A stretch of 64,000 nt of DNA. Origin: Bombus terrestris (Eukaryota; Arthropoda; Insecta; Hymenoptera; Apidae). Each line of letters starts with the position of its first letter. Positions within the stretch are counted from its first letter, which is position 1. The position numbers were made by a program, and so were the translations under genes. The notes below the pieces were generated by a model, which worked only from the letters and a program-made list of their open reading frames with translations, ran no database searches and was not told where the DNA came from. Where the stretch lies: NCBI RefSeq assembly GCF_910591885.1, contig NC_063281.1, positions 8,075,700 to 8,139,699 of the forward strand. Reading direction: 5' to 3'. This document shows positions 26,994-40,224 of this stretch, one piece after another.

Positions 26994-29900
26994 CTAAAAC
27001 CAGTAAGTCATCTTAATAGATCCATCGGAGTCCCGTTGCGTGTCCATCACGCTGGATTGTCGAACCAGCCGACGTACGCTCGCACTGCTAGGCCTTTGTT
27101 GGTCCTCTAACAGTCTCTGAGGAATCGGTGCCTCAGGTACTTCGTGCATCTCCACCGTCTCTCTGATCGATAAATCTTCGTAAGAAGCCGCAGCCGACGA
27201 AGGTCTAAGATCAGCCAAAGCAACGACGTGTTATTCACATTTAAGAAGGAGGAATATTTATGTGTTTACTCGACTATTTTTGACAATAATACGATTCATA
27301 CTTAGTCGGGACGCAACGAAAACAGTCGGCACAAGTCCAATCCTTTCCAAACAGTTCCCCTTCCTCTACAGTCTGTGGTAATCGATGATGCAGCGTCTCC
27401 GGCAAACGCAAGCCAGACAGTCCGCCGATTACAGATACGACGCCAAGAATTACGAGGGGCAGTACTAAGTTCTCCTTGCCCTAATGACGTAAATTCCTGG
27501 AAGATTTAACTGAACGCGAAGACACGATAAGCGTATTTACGATTACTTACAAGATAAGTAACAAAAGGAATGATTATAAGGCCGAGACCACTAATGTAGG
27601 CGGAGAAACCAATCGCTACGCCGCGTAGTTGTGTAGGGTAAAGTTCACCGGCGAACGGATATATAATTAAAAAAGAGGCTGATATTGCGGATTTTGATAA
27701 GAGGAATAGAATTAGCGTCGTCACAACAGCATCTATAAAAACAGACAAAGATGGAATAGTTAAAATGAAAAAATTTATTTCCAAACTACTTTCAGTATTT
27801 CTCATTTTATTGTATGAGTTATACGAAGAATCTGTTCTCCTGTATTTTTCTTTTATTAGCGTAATGTAGTACCAGATGACAAAAGAACCGTGGCAATGCA
27901 CAATACACCAGCGAGTACCATGGACAAGCAAAGAGGCCATCGACGACCCCATCGATCCATTACGACCCAGCAGGCCATGTAGCTTGGAATCTCAGCCAGA
28001 GACGAGAAGAAAAAGCTCAAGTGTTCCTCGTTACCCAACGCTGGCCCGTAATACGATAATCCGACATATACCATATTATTGGCAAACCTAGAAAGAGCGA
28101 TAGATACATTTCGTCATCTGTTGTTCACATAAAGAAATACAATCACGTATATTCGATAAACAGCGATTAATAATACGAAAACATTGTAAGATTCTGTAGA
28201 AGTGTCGAAAGCTAAATTTTACTACAAACACACGCGTGTTATATTTTATCTTATTCGTTGATTCATGAAGTATTTGTACTTTGATTTACCAATTTAGAGT
28301 GATAAGACATGTCTTCAATCGCATATTTGGTGTTTTGAAGAGAGACAATACACCGGGCCCTTTACGTAATCTCTCCTCTTCACTTTTAGACCGTGACATC
28401 ATCATTCGTTGACGTAGCTTTTGCGAGAAAGAAGTAGGTAACTCTTTCCCGTTTACTTTGGCTAATCGTTCCAAGACTTCGTTAGCTTCAACTAATCGAC
28501 TTTTCGCCAATAACCATCTTGGTGATTCTGGCAGCAACCTTGAATAATCTTAGACGTTTTATTATGACGTCGCGGAAGAAGGAATACGGAAGAAGGATAA
28601 AAGACAAAGAGACAATTACTCACCACCAGTATAAGAAATACAAAAGAAAGGGTGCGCTCGTGGTTATGGCAAGCGTTCTCCAATCTCTTATCAAATAGGT
28701 CACACCAGCCAACATACACAATCCCATCGTATAGAAGCTGCACGTCATCACTGTCACGAATGATCGATAATTTGGTCCAACCAGTTCCAAAGCTGTTTGT
28801 AGAAAACCCAGAAAACATTAATACTCGTTCTTTCTACGAAAAATATTTCTCATACTTTTTATTCCCTGTATTTGTTCATGTTATTTATTTATTTATTTAT
28901 TTATTATTTCTTTCTCTTCGTGGAATCTTACATATGATAAAAGGTATCTGATAAATAGCAGGAATGGTTAAACCAACGACCACCCTGGTAGCAGCCCAGG
29001 TCCAAAAGCTGTTCGACATCGACGTTAAAAATCCACCGGTTATTAAAGTCGCCAGACACGTGAAGAAAGACAATCTTCTACCAATTCTATGTGATACAAC
29101 AAAGGTAATGAAACAACCTGTATCTAAGTTTCAAAACTAAGTAACAATGTTTGTTACCTATCGTTTAGCGTGCCGAAAAGGTACACTCCAATTGGTCCTC
29201 CCGTGTTTAGAGCGACCAACCCAATCGTCGGGTAAATCGCACGATCGCACACGAGATCGAACTGAAACGTTTCAACAGGAATTAACGAAAAAATAAAATA
29301 ATCATCTTGATCAAAAAATAGTGCAAAATGCAAACGTACATCGATAACGATGGAAGATTTCACTTCTGAAGTTTCATACTCCCAACCATGATCGCATAGA
29401 ACAATGGGCCACGATGCATTTGGCACGTACGAAGCCGCTGTCACGACAGAAATATTTTCCGCTGTCCAATCGATATCGTATCGTGTGCATTGACTGTACG
29501 TTTCATTGTCCTCCTAATTATGAAGGCAATTGTTACAATACTGCGAGCAAATAACGTGCACTATTGTGGTAAACGTACATATGTACTTTATTATGGATAA
29601 ACGATGTCTTTTCTGCAGTATCAGAGAAGGAAATCATCTTGGAAATACGAGAAAAATGCTAGCGTTTATCTAATTTCCTCGACAAACAGCGTAGGTTGAT
29701 AGAATAAGCAACGCTAATTCTAAATCTTATTTTCTAACCTACTTATAGCGATTAAGATTTATTGTCATTGGCAATTAACTCTGCCATTCCTATGATGATA
29801 ATTGTACGACTACGTATTTAGAATATAAAGCGCAACAGAATATTACTACGAATTATTTTCGCCAAAAGCTAATGACAGAATTACAGATGTTTCTAAATAT

Positions 29901-30611
29901 CAAAATGATTGTATGAGTGTCTCCCATGTAGTTATCGAATAATTTAAAAATGAAAAGCTTGCAACGAGGAGCGGGTATATTTGATAGGCTAGCTTTTAAA
30001 TAAATACCCTAATTGTCTAAATTCCTGCTAATAAAACACATGAACGAGGAGATAAAAGTATTAACGCCTAGACCGACAATTGCACCTGACTAATTGGAAT
30101 CGCGAGTCTCTTTCTCCAGGAGACATCCAGAGACTCCAACCCCGGTACTTTGCACCAGTGGGGTGGCGTGTCGGACATGAAGAGTTGATTGAAGGCGCAA
30201 AAGCCACACGGAAGACACGCCGGAAGACACACGAGCCAAAGAAGTTGCTTCTGATAACGACCGAATTCGCCGACGATCGGTAGAAGATCGTCGAGATCGA
30301 AGCCATCCTACAAAACTCTTGGCTCTTAATCTTGATCACACTCTTTTTAAATAATCAATTATATCAAGGAGTTTTATATCATGACACCAATCAAAAACCG
30401 TTTAAATGAATGACGATAATGAAGGAAATCCTATCGATTAGATAAGAGTATAGAAGTGTGTTGACAGGAATTATTACTTCGAAGTAATAATTCCTACCAA
30501 TAGATATGTTGAAGATGTAATTTGACATAAACAACTTACTTCATCGTTCGCGTTTCCAGTCGTCTTGGTGTTCGCTGATTCGGACGTTTGATTTTCATCC
30601 AAGTCTTCCAT
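26994..30611 (-). CDS. CarT: SLC22 organic cation/carcinine transporter-like protein, 643 aa
   Basis: Major-facilitator carrier of the SLC22 family, expected to have 12 membrane helices in the plasma membrane. Drosophila CarT returns carcinine to photoreceptors for histamine recycling. Minus-strand exons: 30611-30540, 30307-30086, 29513-29340, 29261-29158, 29086-28932, 28792-28624, 28538-28290, 28087-27873, 27732-27551, 27480-27302, 27204-26994; all GT/AG and in frame, 1932 nt. Evidence: DLDDLLPIVGEFGRYQ before helix 1; a large extracellular loop with sequons NET, NIS and NAS and several Cys; the loop-2 signature GTLNDRIGRR; WWLLPESPRWLL; ELYPTQLRG; and LRLPETLHHRLPQTVEE near the end of the membrane core. 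The cytosolic tail is Ser-rich. The ATG at 30611 opens a short acidic N-terminus (MEDLDENQTS). The choice of CarT over a beta-alanine or generic Orct transporter rests on remembered similarity, so the family is sure and the substrate is not. Confidence 0.87.
28881..28906. repeat. (TTTA)n microsatellite
   Basis: About six ATTT units in the intron between transporter exons 5 and 6. Confidence 0.85.
30466..30495. repeat. 30-bp perfect palindrome in transporter intron 1
   Basis: AGGAATTATTACTTC at 30466-30480 is followed, with no spacer, by its exact reverse complement at 30481-30495. It lies in the 232-base intron between coding exons 1 and 2, about 45 bases from the donor. The flanking bases do not pair. 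It could form a cruciform or an RNA hairpin, or be a fused terminal repeat of a lost element. Confidence 0.9.
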
Positions 30612-31099
30612 TCTCGTGAACTTTTCCCACGTTCAAGCTACCGAAACGTCGCCGATACCTTAGAAACGCGTTACGTGACGTGTATTAGCTCCTTTACGAT
30701 GGCAGTGCAACCGACGTGCCATTCGTTCCATCCTGCTGCGTCTTTTTCTTTTTCACCCTCGCACGATCGTACTACGAGGGTGTCCCTCCGAAGTCGCCAC
30801 GAAGAGGAGACAAAAGTATTTAGATAGCGTGTGCCAGCTCTTGTAGTGGATTTAGTGAGTTCTAGTTGGACACGAACCCAAAAGGAATTGGATGAATTAG
30901 AAAATTAAATCGCTCACTGTTGATCAATCCATTGCTCGCTCAACATTTTTCAAAAATTCGTGCCTTCTCGACAACTGTTACTCTTCTCTCTTAAGGAAAC
31001 TCACTTGTCAAACGTGTCATCGTATCAAAAGAAAAGAACAAAACGAAGATGAATGATATTAAATTGAAGAGATATGCAGAGTGTGCTTGTGTACGTGTA

Positions 31100-31136
31100 T
31101 GTGTGTGTGTGTGTGCGTGTGTGTAAGAGAGAGAAA
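31100..31136. repeat. (GT)n followed by (GA)n microsatellite
   Basis: An interrupted GT dinucleotide run passes into a short GA run upstream of the transporter gene. Confidence 0.85.
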
Positions 31137-32444
31137 GAACGTGTAATAATTAGTTTGTATGCAGAAAATTAACACAAATCAATGAATGGTATGTGCTTGT
31201 ACGTCGTATCTCGTTTCGTCGACAAAGAAAAATTATGGTCGATGAAATTACTCCGGAATTTTTATGGCGAATACACCGATATTGTTCATCTCCCGAATAT
31301 AGTACATTAAGCACGAGCCACCGGCTTCTCTTTCTTCGTTTGAAAGTGAGTTAAAAAAAAAAAAGAAAGGGAAAGAAGAGGATAAAGCTCGCGTACGTAC
31401 TCGCGTTTCACGCACGCGAAAGAGAATCGAGGAAATGCAGGCGACACGACTTCAGAGGCGCGTGCCACGAGGTGTGTCCTTCTAATTCAATTGGGTTAAG
31501 GGTACTTAAAGGAGATTAAGAACAATGCTGACATATGCTGCGTGGTGGCCGCATTTCATTCTTCGAACACGCCGCGCGACTTTTGGTGTTATTTTGTAAT
31601 TTTCGATTCGTTATCCTTCGTGGCGGTTCTACAATTAATTTCTAATTTTTCATGCTGATCAAACGTGCGATTTTTCGCATATCGCTTACCTCCCGTATAA
31701 GTATAATATACAAATATATATATATACTTTCTGCAAAAATCCTTTCTTATTCGTATCATTCGTCTATCCCACGTTTCGTCAACAAAATTGATTTGTTGGA
31801 AATGTTAATAGTTTGGTATCGTTAAACTACGTTTTCGGTACTTTTCTACAATAACGAATATCCCCGGTAAATGCTTGAAAATCGCGAAATATACGGCTTC
31901 GTTCAAATCCAAGGTAATCTGATTGATAAAATAAAGCACCGTTAGGTATACACAGGTAATTGTTCACGTTCTCCATCCGCGTGTTCGCATACGAATATCG
32001 ATCGGACGATAAATTTTCTGCATTTTCGTTATGAGATTACTCTGAATGACGATGTCGAAAGCGATAGATGAAGGTGGGTGGTTATTGGAAAAAAAGAAGT
32101 GAGAAAGAGAAAGCTCGATGCCGAAACGACGACTGGTAATAATAGCATTGCTGCGTGTATTCAGATTTCAAATGAATTTTTATTCTGGACAATCTCGTTT
32201 TGTCGAAGATAAAAAAAGAAAAGAAAAGAAAGGAGAAGAAATTCCAAATTTGAAAACACATGTGGAAGCAATTCGCAATTCGATGGTCAAATCTTGCGGG
32301 ATGAAACGACCTCGCATTCTTCTCGGAATAAGATTTCATAATTTCTTTTTTCACATACAGAACGCAACTGTGTTTTCTTTCTCTCGTAGTTTTCCTTTTC
32401 CCTCGTTCTTTCACTCTTTTTTCGTTTCTCTCGATCCTTTTTTC

Positions 32445-32468
32445 TTTTTTTTTTTTTTTTTTTTTTTT
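32445..32468. repeat. Poly-T run
   Basis: About 24 consecutive T within a T/C-rich stretch. No flanking element of the kind expected for a retroposed poly(A) tail is recognised. Confidence 0.8.
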
Positions 32469-34254
32469 GTCAAGACGATGAAAATCGTGATGTTAGTAGT
32501 CGAAATGATTTTTCTCGTTTAATTAATCGTATGGCACTGTCGCTTGGCGATTCGTATAATCGTTTCTCGTACACACACTGACAGAGTACGATCAACCACA
32601 TTAAAGATTCAACAAAAAAAAAAGCTGACATCCATGAACACACAGCGTGGAATCTACGTTTTACAGATAACACGCAATAACAGACGAGTTAATACGAAAA
32701 AAAGAAATGCAAAGTATGCGATTTCGTTTTCATAACACGACCTTTGTATCTTGTGTTTCGAAATCAGTATTTTGTTTGTTTATTGTTGTATTAATGTAAC
32801 CGATCGTACGGCGAACACACTTTCCAAAAGAATCGTCCCCAATCATTCCACGATCGCTCTGGCACTCAGATAAGCGATGCAGCCGATGTGTCACATATAA
32901 TCGTTGTCATTTGGATACCTTCACAGAACACAGGCTCGGCAAACCACACGACTGACACAGACCGAAAAGAAATGAAAGATACGTAAATATCTTGCGCTAC
33001 GTAGACATGCCGCACCCTCTCCCATTCTAGAATCATTCATGTAGAAAATTATTATTATTGGAAAATCAGAGGTAACAAGGGAAAACATTGTCCTCCTAAG
33101 TATAAGATATAAGATTCATCTTCTGTAGCAAAATAAAGTTTCCTCGTTGTTGTAATCTCGATTTGCTTTAAGCATTATTTTGCCTGATAATACTATGATA
33201 ACCGAGCACGTAATAGCCACTTATGACTTTAACCAAGATTTCGCTCCTTTACAAGGAAAAACAATATTCTTTTTATCTAATGCAGATAAGAAATTAATCT
33301 TCGCCAAATGAGTCAAGAAACAAGTTTTATTAGCGATCGCGAATGAATATTCGTAGGATCTACTTTGAAATACAAGAAACGAGTCATTAAATTATGGAAT
33401 AGGTTAAAGGAATTTATCGATTCTTCGGCTTTTTACGGTATATCTTTTTCCACTTTTTTGTCCTTTTGTTTTATTTTATTGGTGACGAGGTCGAAGTAAA
33501 TGCTGAACTCTAGGAAACAAATTGGAGAGGGTGAGCAAATTACAGAGTGGCAGGCTAAATAGGATTTCATCCAACTCGTGTTCTCGTTTATTCGTTTTTT
33601 CTTTCTTTCTTGCTTTTGCTTCAAACCCACGTTTATCGCCCGAATTGTTCACATGCGTAAATTATAATGTTTGGTCCGATCGTCGATCGGCAGCACTCGA
33701 CAGCACTCTCTCTCTCTCTTTCCGCATATCGTCACAAAAAGATCAATCTCACACGCTCATTTTGCTTCTCTCCTCTTCTTTTTTCTCGTTATTAATTTTT
33801 TTCATTTTTTTTATTAATTTTTTTTTTTTGTTTGCTTCTCTTTTAATTCTTTAGTTTTTTAATCACACAATATGCATGGTAATGGCATTTTAGCTTTATC
33901 TCGACGCAACCCATCAAAAATCGGGAAAAACAAAAATATCTGAAGATACTGATCAACCGTGATACACACACGAAGCACTATAGGCATCACACGATCGATC
34001 GATCTTCACTTTTGCCATTACCGTGCAATTTCTCGGACATTTTGGAACAATAACAGCTCTACACGCGTTGGCTTCGTGTTTCGCGATTCGATCGTTTAAA
34101 AAATATTATCGAAAATATTGTCTCGTACGTACAACGGCACCGCGGTTCGAATATCTTAAGAACGGAGACTCTGTTCTGGACCCAGCGTCGCTGAAATCCT
34201 CTCGAAAAATAATTCATCTGTGTGATCTGCTTGGATTCGTTTTCATCTTATTCG

Positions 34255-34303
34255 CATCGTCGTTGTCGTCGTCGTTGTCGTCGTCATCGTCGTCATCGTC
34301 GTC
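34255..34303. repeat. (GTC/ATC)n trinucleotide repeat
   Basis: About sixteen imperfect TCG/TTG/TCA units. They yield a serine run in one frame, but no coding context is present. Confidence 0.85.
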
Positions 34304-37300
34304 TATATAACAGCTTACTTATTTAGTCTTGCGATCTCGTTTTCTAAGTTGGACAAAAATTTCAGCGAAGCACCAGGACATGGATTCGGTGACAGTTCTC
34401 CGATCTTTTAACCGCGTCACGATACAAAATTTATATAACTTTTTTTTTCTTATTTCCATCCTTTGTTTCTTCTTTATCTTTTTATTCTTTTTTTTTACAA
34501 ATCGACGATTCGTCCTTTCCCGAACGTGACGCCGCGATTCACGTCGAATCACGAGCCAACTCTCATCATCATCCCTCCACCACAGTTATCAAATACTCTC
34601 TCCTCTTGTGTTTCTCTCTCGCTCACAATCTTTCTCGCTCTCACAGCTCATTCGTTCTTCTCGTCGTTTTTTCTTCACTCGCAGATAACACCCTAACAGG
34701 ACACATCCTACCAGTAAATTGTGATTTATCTCACAGCGCACATCATCACTGATACAGCGTAATGCACACGCTTTTCAAAATTTTTTTTTTTTTATTCTTT
34801 TTAATAATCCTTATAATTAAATACGCTCTCACGTACGTTCCCTAGTGAAGCATCGCACGCACTCTAGGCGTCTCGACGATGAAAAGGCTAACAACTAATA
34901 GTTCGATAAGATATTATCGTGTATGAGTTTGTTTCTAGGAGCGAGGCTCTGATCGTGACTCGTTCCCTCGATCACATATAAACTTAAAAAGGAAAACTCC
35001 GTCTTTCAAAAACGACCTCAATCATCGTATATATGCCTTTCTTACATTCATTAAATATACGTGTTTGTGTGCGCGTTAGGCTAGCTCGAAATACAGAGCA
35101 GCGAATATTCTCTTATTAAAACGAATAGACAAAATAATAATTACACAGAAGAATGGCGAGCAAATCTGCTATGTTTGAGATCGTAGAATGGAGAACATGG
35201 ATCAGCCAGAGCCACGCTCCCTTTAAGGTAGAACATCGACCCCTCGCACACGAGAGTCTCTCCAAAAAATCACAGTCGCATATATAATATAATTTGCTTC
35301 TTTCGTATTTTTTATTTTCACAACTCGTTACTCGTTACTTCCATCACGGCACGGCCGGCATTTCGTTTCCTAGTTTCCTACCTCTGCTCTTCCACGACCG
35401 ATCCCTATCTACACGGGTGTTTCCTTCCGTATTTCATTCCTTCCATTTCTGTTAGTCTGTTTGCCCTTCTCGGCGGACCTGATAACGTGATTCGCAACGA
35501 TCACCTCGAAGATACCGGAAACGAACGATATACCCCGTCTTCTAGTAACGTCTTGAAGTAGACGCTTGTTATACGATCATGAAAGAATGTTCTTGGTCAC
35601 GATTGATCGTAAAGTACGCGTGATGAAAAGAATAGTCGCGTGTTCGTTCCATTAATGTACAGACTGTTTCTAAAATAGGTAGTTCAATGGCTATTTTTAT
35701 ATACATTTTACTCGTCGTGAGAATAAAAAGATGCGTCGAATAAGTAACACAGGAATAATTTCTTATCGATCCTAATCGTCATCCTAGCGTCATCCTAACG
35801 ACCAGTAGAAGGCTTTTACGAATTCGACCACCCATTTTAAAGACAGCCAGTAGAATGGTGAATGCGACGAAGCGCAACTCTCGATTGTTTGCGAATCAGA
35901 AGGACAGGCGAGCGATCGAGTTCTTTATCAAGACGCGGAAAGTCGCGCACCAACGTCCTCTCCGTCGTGGTTCCTCTATCTCTCTCTCTTTCTCGCATTC
36001 CCCCTTTCACATCTACATCCTTTCTTTCTCTCTCGTCCTTCCACTCTCCTCTCGCTCTCTTTCTTACGTCCTCTCTTTCCCTCTACTCTCTCTGCTACGT
36101 GGAATGTAAAAGAAAAACAGGATACACTTTGCGCCTCGATATTTTGCATATTTCTTCTTTGGACATTCGGAATAAACCGTTTCACTACTTTCGGTTTCTC
36201 GCTTCCCCCTCCCCCCCTTTTTCTAAATACTTTTTGTAGTTTTTTTTTTTTCCTTGGATTCATCGAGACATCGACTTTGGTAGATCGATGACGGCATTCG
36301 TCATCGTGAGAACTGTAAAGCAAAGCTGTAGTTTTTTCTTTTTCGTAGAAGGAGAAATTTTCGCGATTGGAAGACACCGTGTTTCGTCTGCGAGAATTTC
36401 GTTCTGCTTCGAAATCGAAAGGATCCACCGCGAGATAAAACAATGTACGGAGAATTTGCATTCGTGTATAACTGTATGTGTTTGGTGTGTACATGGATGT
36501 GTGTATCGCAAAGAGATCAAGGTTTAGGCTCCAGTCTACGTAACGAGCGGCTCGCCGAAACGATTTTTCCCTACTCCTATTTTTATTTGTTTGTTGTTTT
36601 GTCAGGTTTCTTCTCATTTTTAAAAGCTAAATAGACATTTCTCTTTCTTATACGCTAAGTTTGGCAATATCGTTCGCAACAGTAAAAAAATTATATATGT
36701 ATATATATTTATTTTTATATCCAGACATGGAGCAGACACATTGGTTTCCCTCGATATGTAAAATCGTAAAAAAGATAATCAATTTAATAAAAAGTCTTAG
36801 TTTATAATCGTTTCTCGTCAATTCCCTATTTGTCCCTTCGCGTTTCTTCTTACGCCAATATTGTTTCCCTTTTCAACTATTTATTCTTCGCTTTATTTTT
36901 TAAATTGTTTTGTTTAGTTTTCGTTTTTGTGTTTGTTCCGTCGAAACACGTTTACCCCAACCCAGGCGATTCTTTTACGAAGATACCACCCCTCAGCCTA
37001 GATTTCCATTCGAATCTCGCTGCGATCATCGTTAATAATCTTCTCTGTTCGATATCGTGTCTGTACGTAAAGCTTTGCATAAACAAGGCGTTCACGGGAA
37101 AAATATGTTAAGAATGAAATCACTATAAAATATACCCCGAACATCACGAAAGAACGGTCACACAGTGCGCTTCCGCTGGCAAAAGTATTTGGAATGCATG
37201 GCACTAGCACAGCCACGTTTCGACCACGTGACGTAACTTCGTATTATATTATTAGAGCGCCCGATTGCCCGCTTAATCTTTCGTGTAAAATCTTACTAAA

Positions 37301-38302
37301 TATCGCGTTCGTGCACAAAACCACCTACAAGGGAAAGCTATGGAAATTTGCGAGGTTGACTGGCAAGGAAGTGTGCGAGAAAATGAAAAATGTTCGCATC
37401 GTTAAAGGATCCTGAAACGTTTCTGATCCATTCGATATCTCAGTCGTTTCATGATTCGAAATGTTTATGTAATAGGGGATGCGTGTGTGTGTATAAGAAA
37501 AGGAAAAAAGTATTCTGCGTAATCCTTGCGCGACCAGGAATTTGAAATATCTTCAGTTCGATATCCGACTTCTTCAACGAATTTATCTATCTATTCCCGT
37601 ATAACTCGCTTGATTTTATATTGAAACAACTTACGGGGAAAAACCGGACGATATGAAGTCGAGTTATATCAATCACCTATCTTTGAAATTCCATCGTTCC
37701 TAACTTTTACGCGATCACCGTATTCGTTTTTTCGATGGACACCGGAATAACGTGCGAATAAAGATGAGCAACATCCTCGATATGATTTTCTTTTTTCATT
37801 TGATCATCAATAAACGCCTTCCTACAACAATGCGAGGCCAGGAAGACGAATCTCTTTGACAAATATTCACGCGAAACAAGATCTCGATATCCTTGAGCCC
37901 TTTGAATTCAAAGAAAGAAACGAACGGTGTAAAACACGTGCCTGAACATCACGTACATAGTATTGTTTCAATGTTAGTGGCAGTGCAAAAAGCTCTCGTC
38001 CGATATTCCGTTGGAGAATTACAAAAATACGAATTAATGATATAACGTGATCGCATAAAATTAATTTCGATTACGCGCAGGATTACTTTTGTGTATGGGT
38101 GGGTATAATTGTATAATGTATTTTGACGCTGAATACTACTCGATCGTAATTAGTTTTCTTTCCTCTTTGCAATTCTTTTTTACTCGAACGTTCAGGCCGG
38201 ACGAGGACTTCGGTACAACTCAATAACTTATGCCAGCAAAATATTAATTTTAATGAATCAACAGCAACAGACATTCACATACGGGCAAAGTAACATACGC
38301 GG

Positions 38303-38359
<57 letters not shown>
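38303..38359. repeat. (CAT)n trinucleotide microsatellite
   Basis: About nineteen uninterrupted CAT units, followed by one interruption and a last copy. It is the purest long trinucleotide array in the window and is likely polymorphic. Confidence 0.95.
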
Positions 38360-39028
38360 TATCATACTACAACTAATCATTTAGATTCTCGCGCAGCACG
38401 ATCGGACCAGAGGTCAGCAATATTTTGAACCTTCCGACCATATTTTTTTGAGAATCATTCAGAACATTTGTGATGCTATTCACACGCATTCACTCTTACC
38501 TTCTTTTTTTCTTTCCCTTTCTCTCTTCCTCTCTTGTGTAAAGTTCTTACCTCCACTTGTGCACCACTTGGCTGCATTAAAATAGCAACCAGCATTCTGA
38601 CCGCCACTTATTTCGCTCATTAACTTCAAATCACGCCAACAACAGTCATTCGGTGATGCTTCGATTGCTTCGAACGAGTGATGGTGTGACAGTTTAGTAA
38701 GGAATCGGAAACAGACCGCGGGCTTCGTTGGCAAAGCTACAGGAGGACAAAAAAGCTAGGAGCTTTACAACGAGTTGCGCATTAATAATTGAACTTTCTC
38801 GACGAGACGACGTGTGTAATATAATCGCTCATTCAAAGGTGACATGTTTTATTTTATACACACAGACTCCCTGTGATCTTACATGCATACATATTAATAG
38901 AACCATCCTTACGTTCAATTACTAGAGCACATTCTTTCTTTAGCAGCTCTACAGTCTCGCTCTCTCTCATTTGGTTTCTCTGCGTTTTCTTCCTCGTTCA
39001 CACCATTCGTTCTTCCACACTCACTCAT

Positions 39029-39031
<3 letters not shown>

Positions 39032-39072
<41 letters not shown>
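39032..39072. repeat. (CT)n dinucleotide microsatellite
   Basis: About twenty uninterrupted CT units, that is GA on the strand of the importin gene, roughly 1.2 kb beyond its stop codon. It could lie inside a long importin 3'UTR. Confidence 0.95.
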
Positions 39073-39075
<3 letters not shown>

Positions 39076-39583
39076 GGCCTCGATCATCGTCCATTGAAGT
39101 CGTCTTTTCCTCAGGTTCAACTTCTCAATCACGCGGGTAGAAGCCCCAGGCTCGTTACCAGGCATACTTGCATCACCGGAACATCTCGGCAGACTTCGGC
39201 CTTGGCCCATTCATCGGCAACATCCACTTGCACTCCTCATCATCCGTTGTCGGCAGACATGTATTTATTTTTTCGACCATTTGGGGTTGCGCTCGACGTG
39301 TCGGTACTCAAATACCGTCGCCAGAGCAGGGACACGTGCAGACTCATCACCCCATCATCGTCATCGCTTCGAAACTCACGCACATCCATCAACTCGCATC
39401 CGCACCATCCAATCTTGTTGTCTTTGTATTGTGTTCGATAGCTCTCTAGTCAAATCAAATTGCACGACAGTACAACCGTGGGGTGATCTGTAAACAACAA
39501 AAGCGAGCCAAATATCAATAACTGTCGCTCACTGCTCGGTGTGTGTATGCATATTTTTTTAACGTATTGAAATTTTTTTCTTT

Positions 39584-39589
39584 TTTATT
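39584..39589 (-). terminator. Candidate poly(A) signal of importin beta-1
   Basis: AATAAA on the minus strand about 640 bases after the importin stop codon, inside an A/T-rich stretch. Other signals lie further away; this is only a candidate. Confidence 0.25.
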
Positions 39590-40224
39590 CAATTTTGTAT
39601 TGTTATTTTTTGACCTAAATTTTTTTTCAGATGGGGTCTCTGTGTCGAGTGCACGTGTCTGTACACGGGACGGGGCTATGAGACAAAGGGGATCGTAAAC
39701 AATGACGACAAAACGAAACTGTATTGTACAGAATAGTTTTGAGATGTGAGACAACTTAGGGCTCGTTTTTTAAACAAAGATAAGACGGTTATGATTAAGG
39801 ACATTCAAGCAAAATTTTGTTCGTTTTAAACAGAAAACTACAACTCGATCCAATTTCTAGAATCAGTATGTAATGTCTCGAATTTTCCATCACCATGCAG
39901 CCATATTGCATCTTTGCTTCTTTGATACTTTGTACACTCGCGTTTCTTGTTTTCTTTTTTTTTTTCTTTCATATCTCCTAAGTGTATAGCATTATAAATC
40001 GTTCGTCGAGAAAATAATCTTAGTAAGTTACACAGGAAGGTAGTAGCGTAGAATGAAGGGGGATGTAGTAAAGAATGAAATGGAAAAAACGGTAAGTTGA
40101 TATGGATAACAGGTGATTGAATATACACGCACCACACATAGTCCACACGGAAATTATTGATAATAAAAGAAACGAATAAAAAAAATATAAGAAGGAAATG
40201 ATTAATAAAGCAATGAAAAATTAC

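Larger units (their letters stand above)
30612..40224. other. Non-coding spacer between transporter and importin beta-1 genes
   Basis: No exon chain or domain is visible. It should contain the transporter promoter on its left and the importin 3'UTR on its right. Several blocks (about 33.6-34.7 kb and 35.95-36.25 kb) are pyrimidine-biased and produce long false ORFs. Simple repeats are frequent: GT/GA at 31.1 kb, T runs at 32.4 kb, GTC/ATC at 34.25 kb, CAT at 38.3 kb and CT at 39.0 kb. Confidence 0.6.

Noticed and set aside
35976..36617. 213-codon minus-strand ORF
   Set aside because: It lies partly in GA-rich low-complexity DNA on that strand; the R/K/E-rich product has no domain or partner exon.
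39608..39660. Plus-strand polypyrimidine tract with CAG followed by ATGGGG
   Set aside because: The downstream frame stops after about 12 codons, and the plus strand has no gene here.
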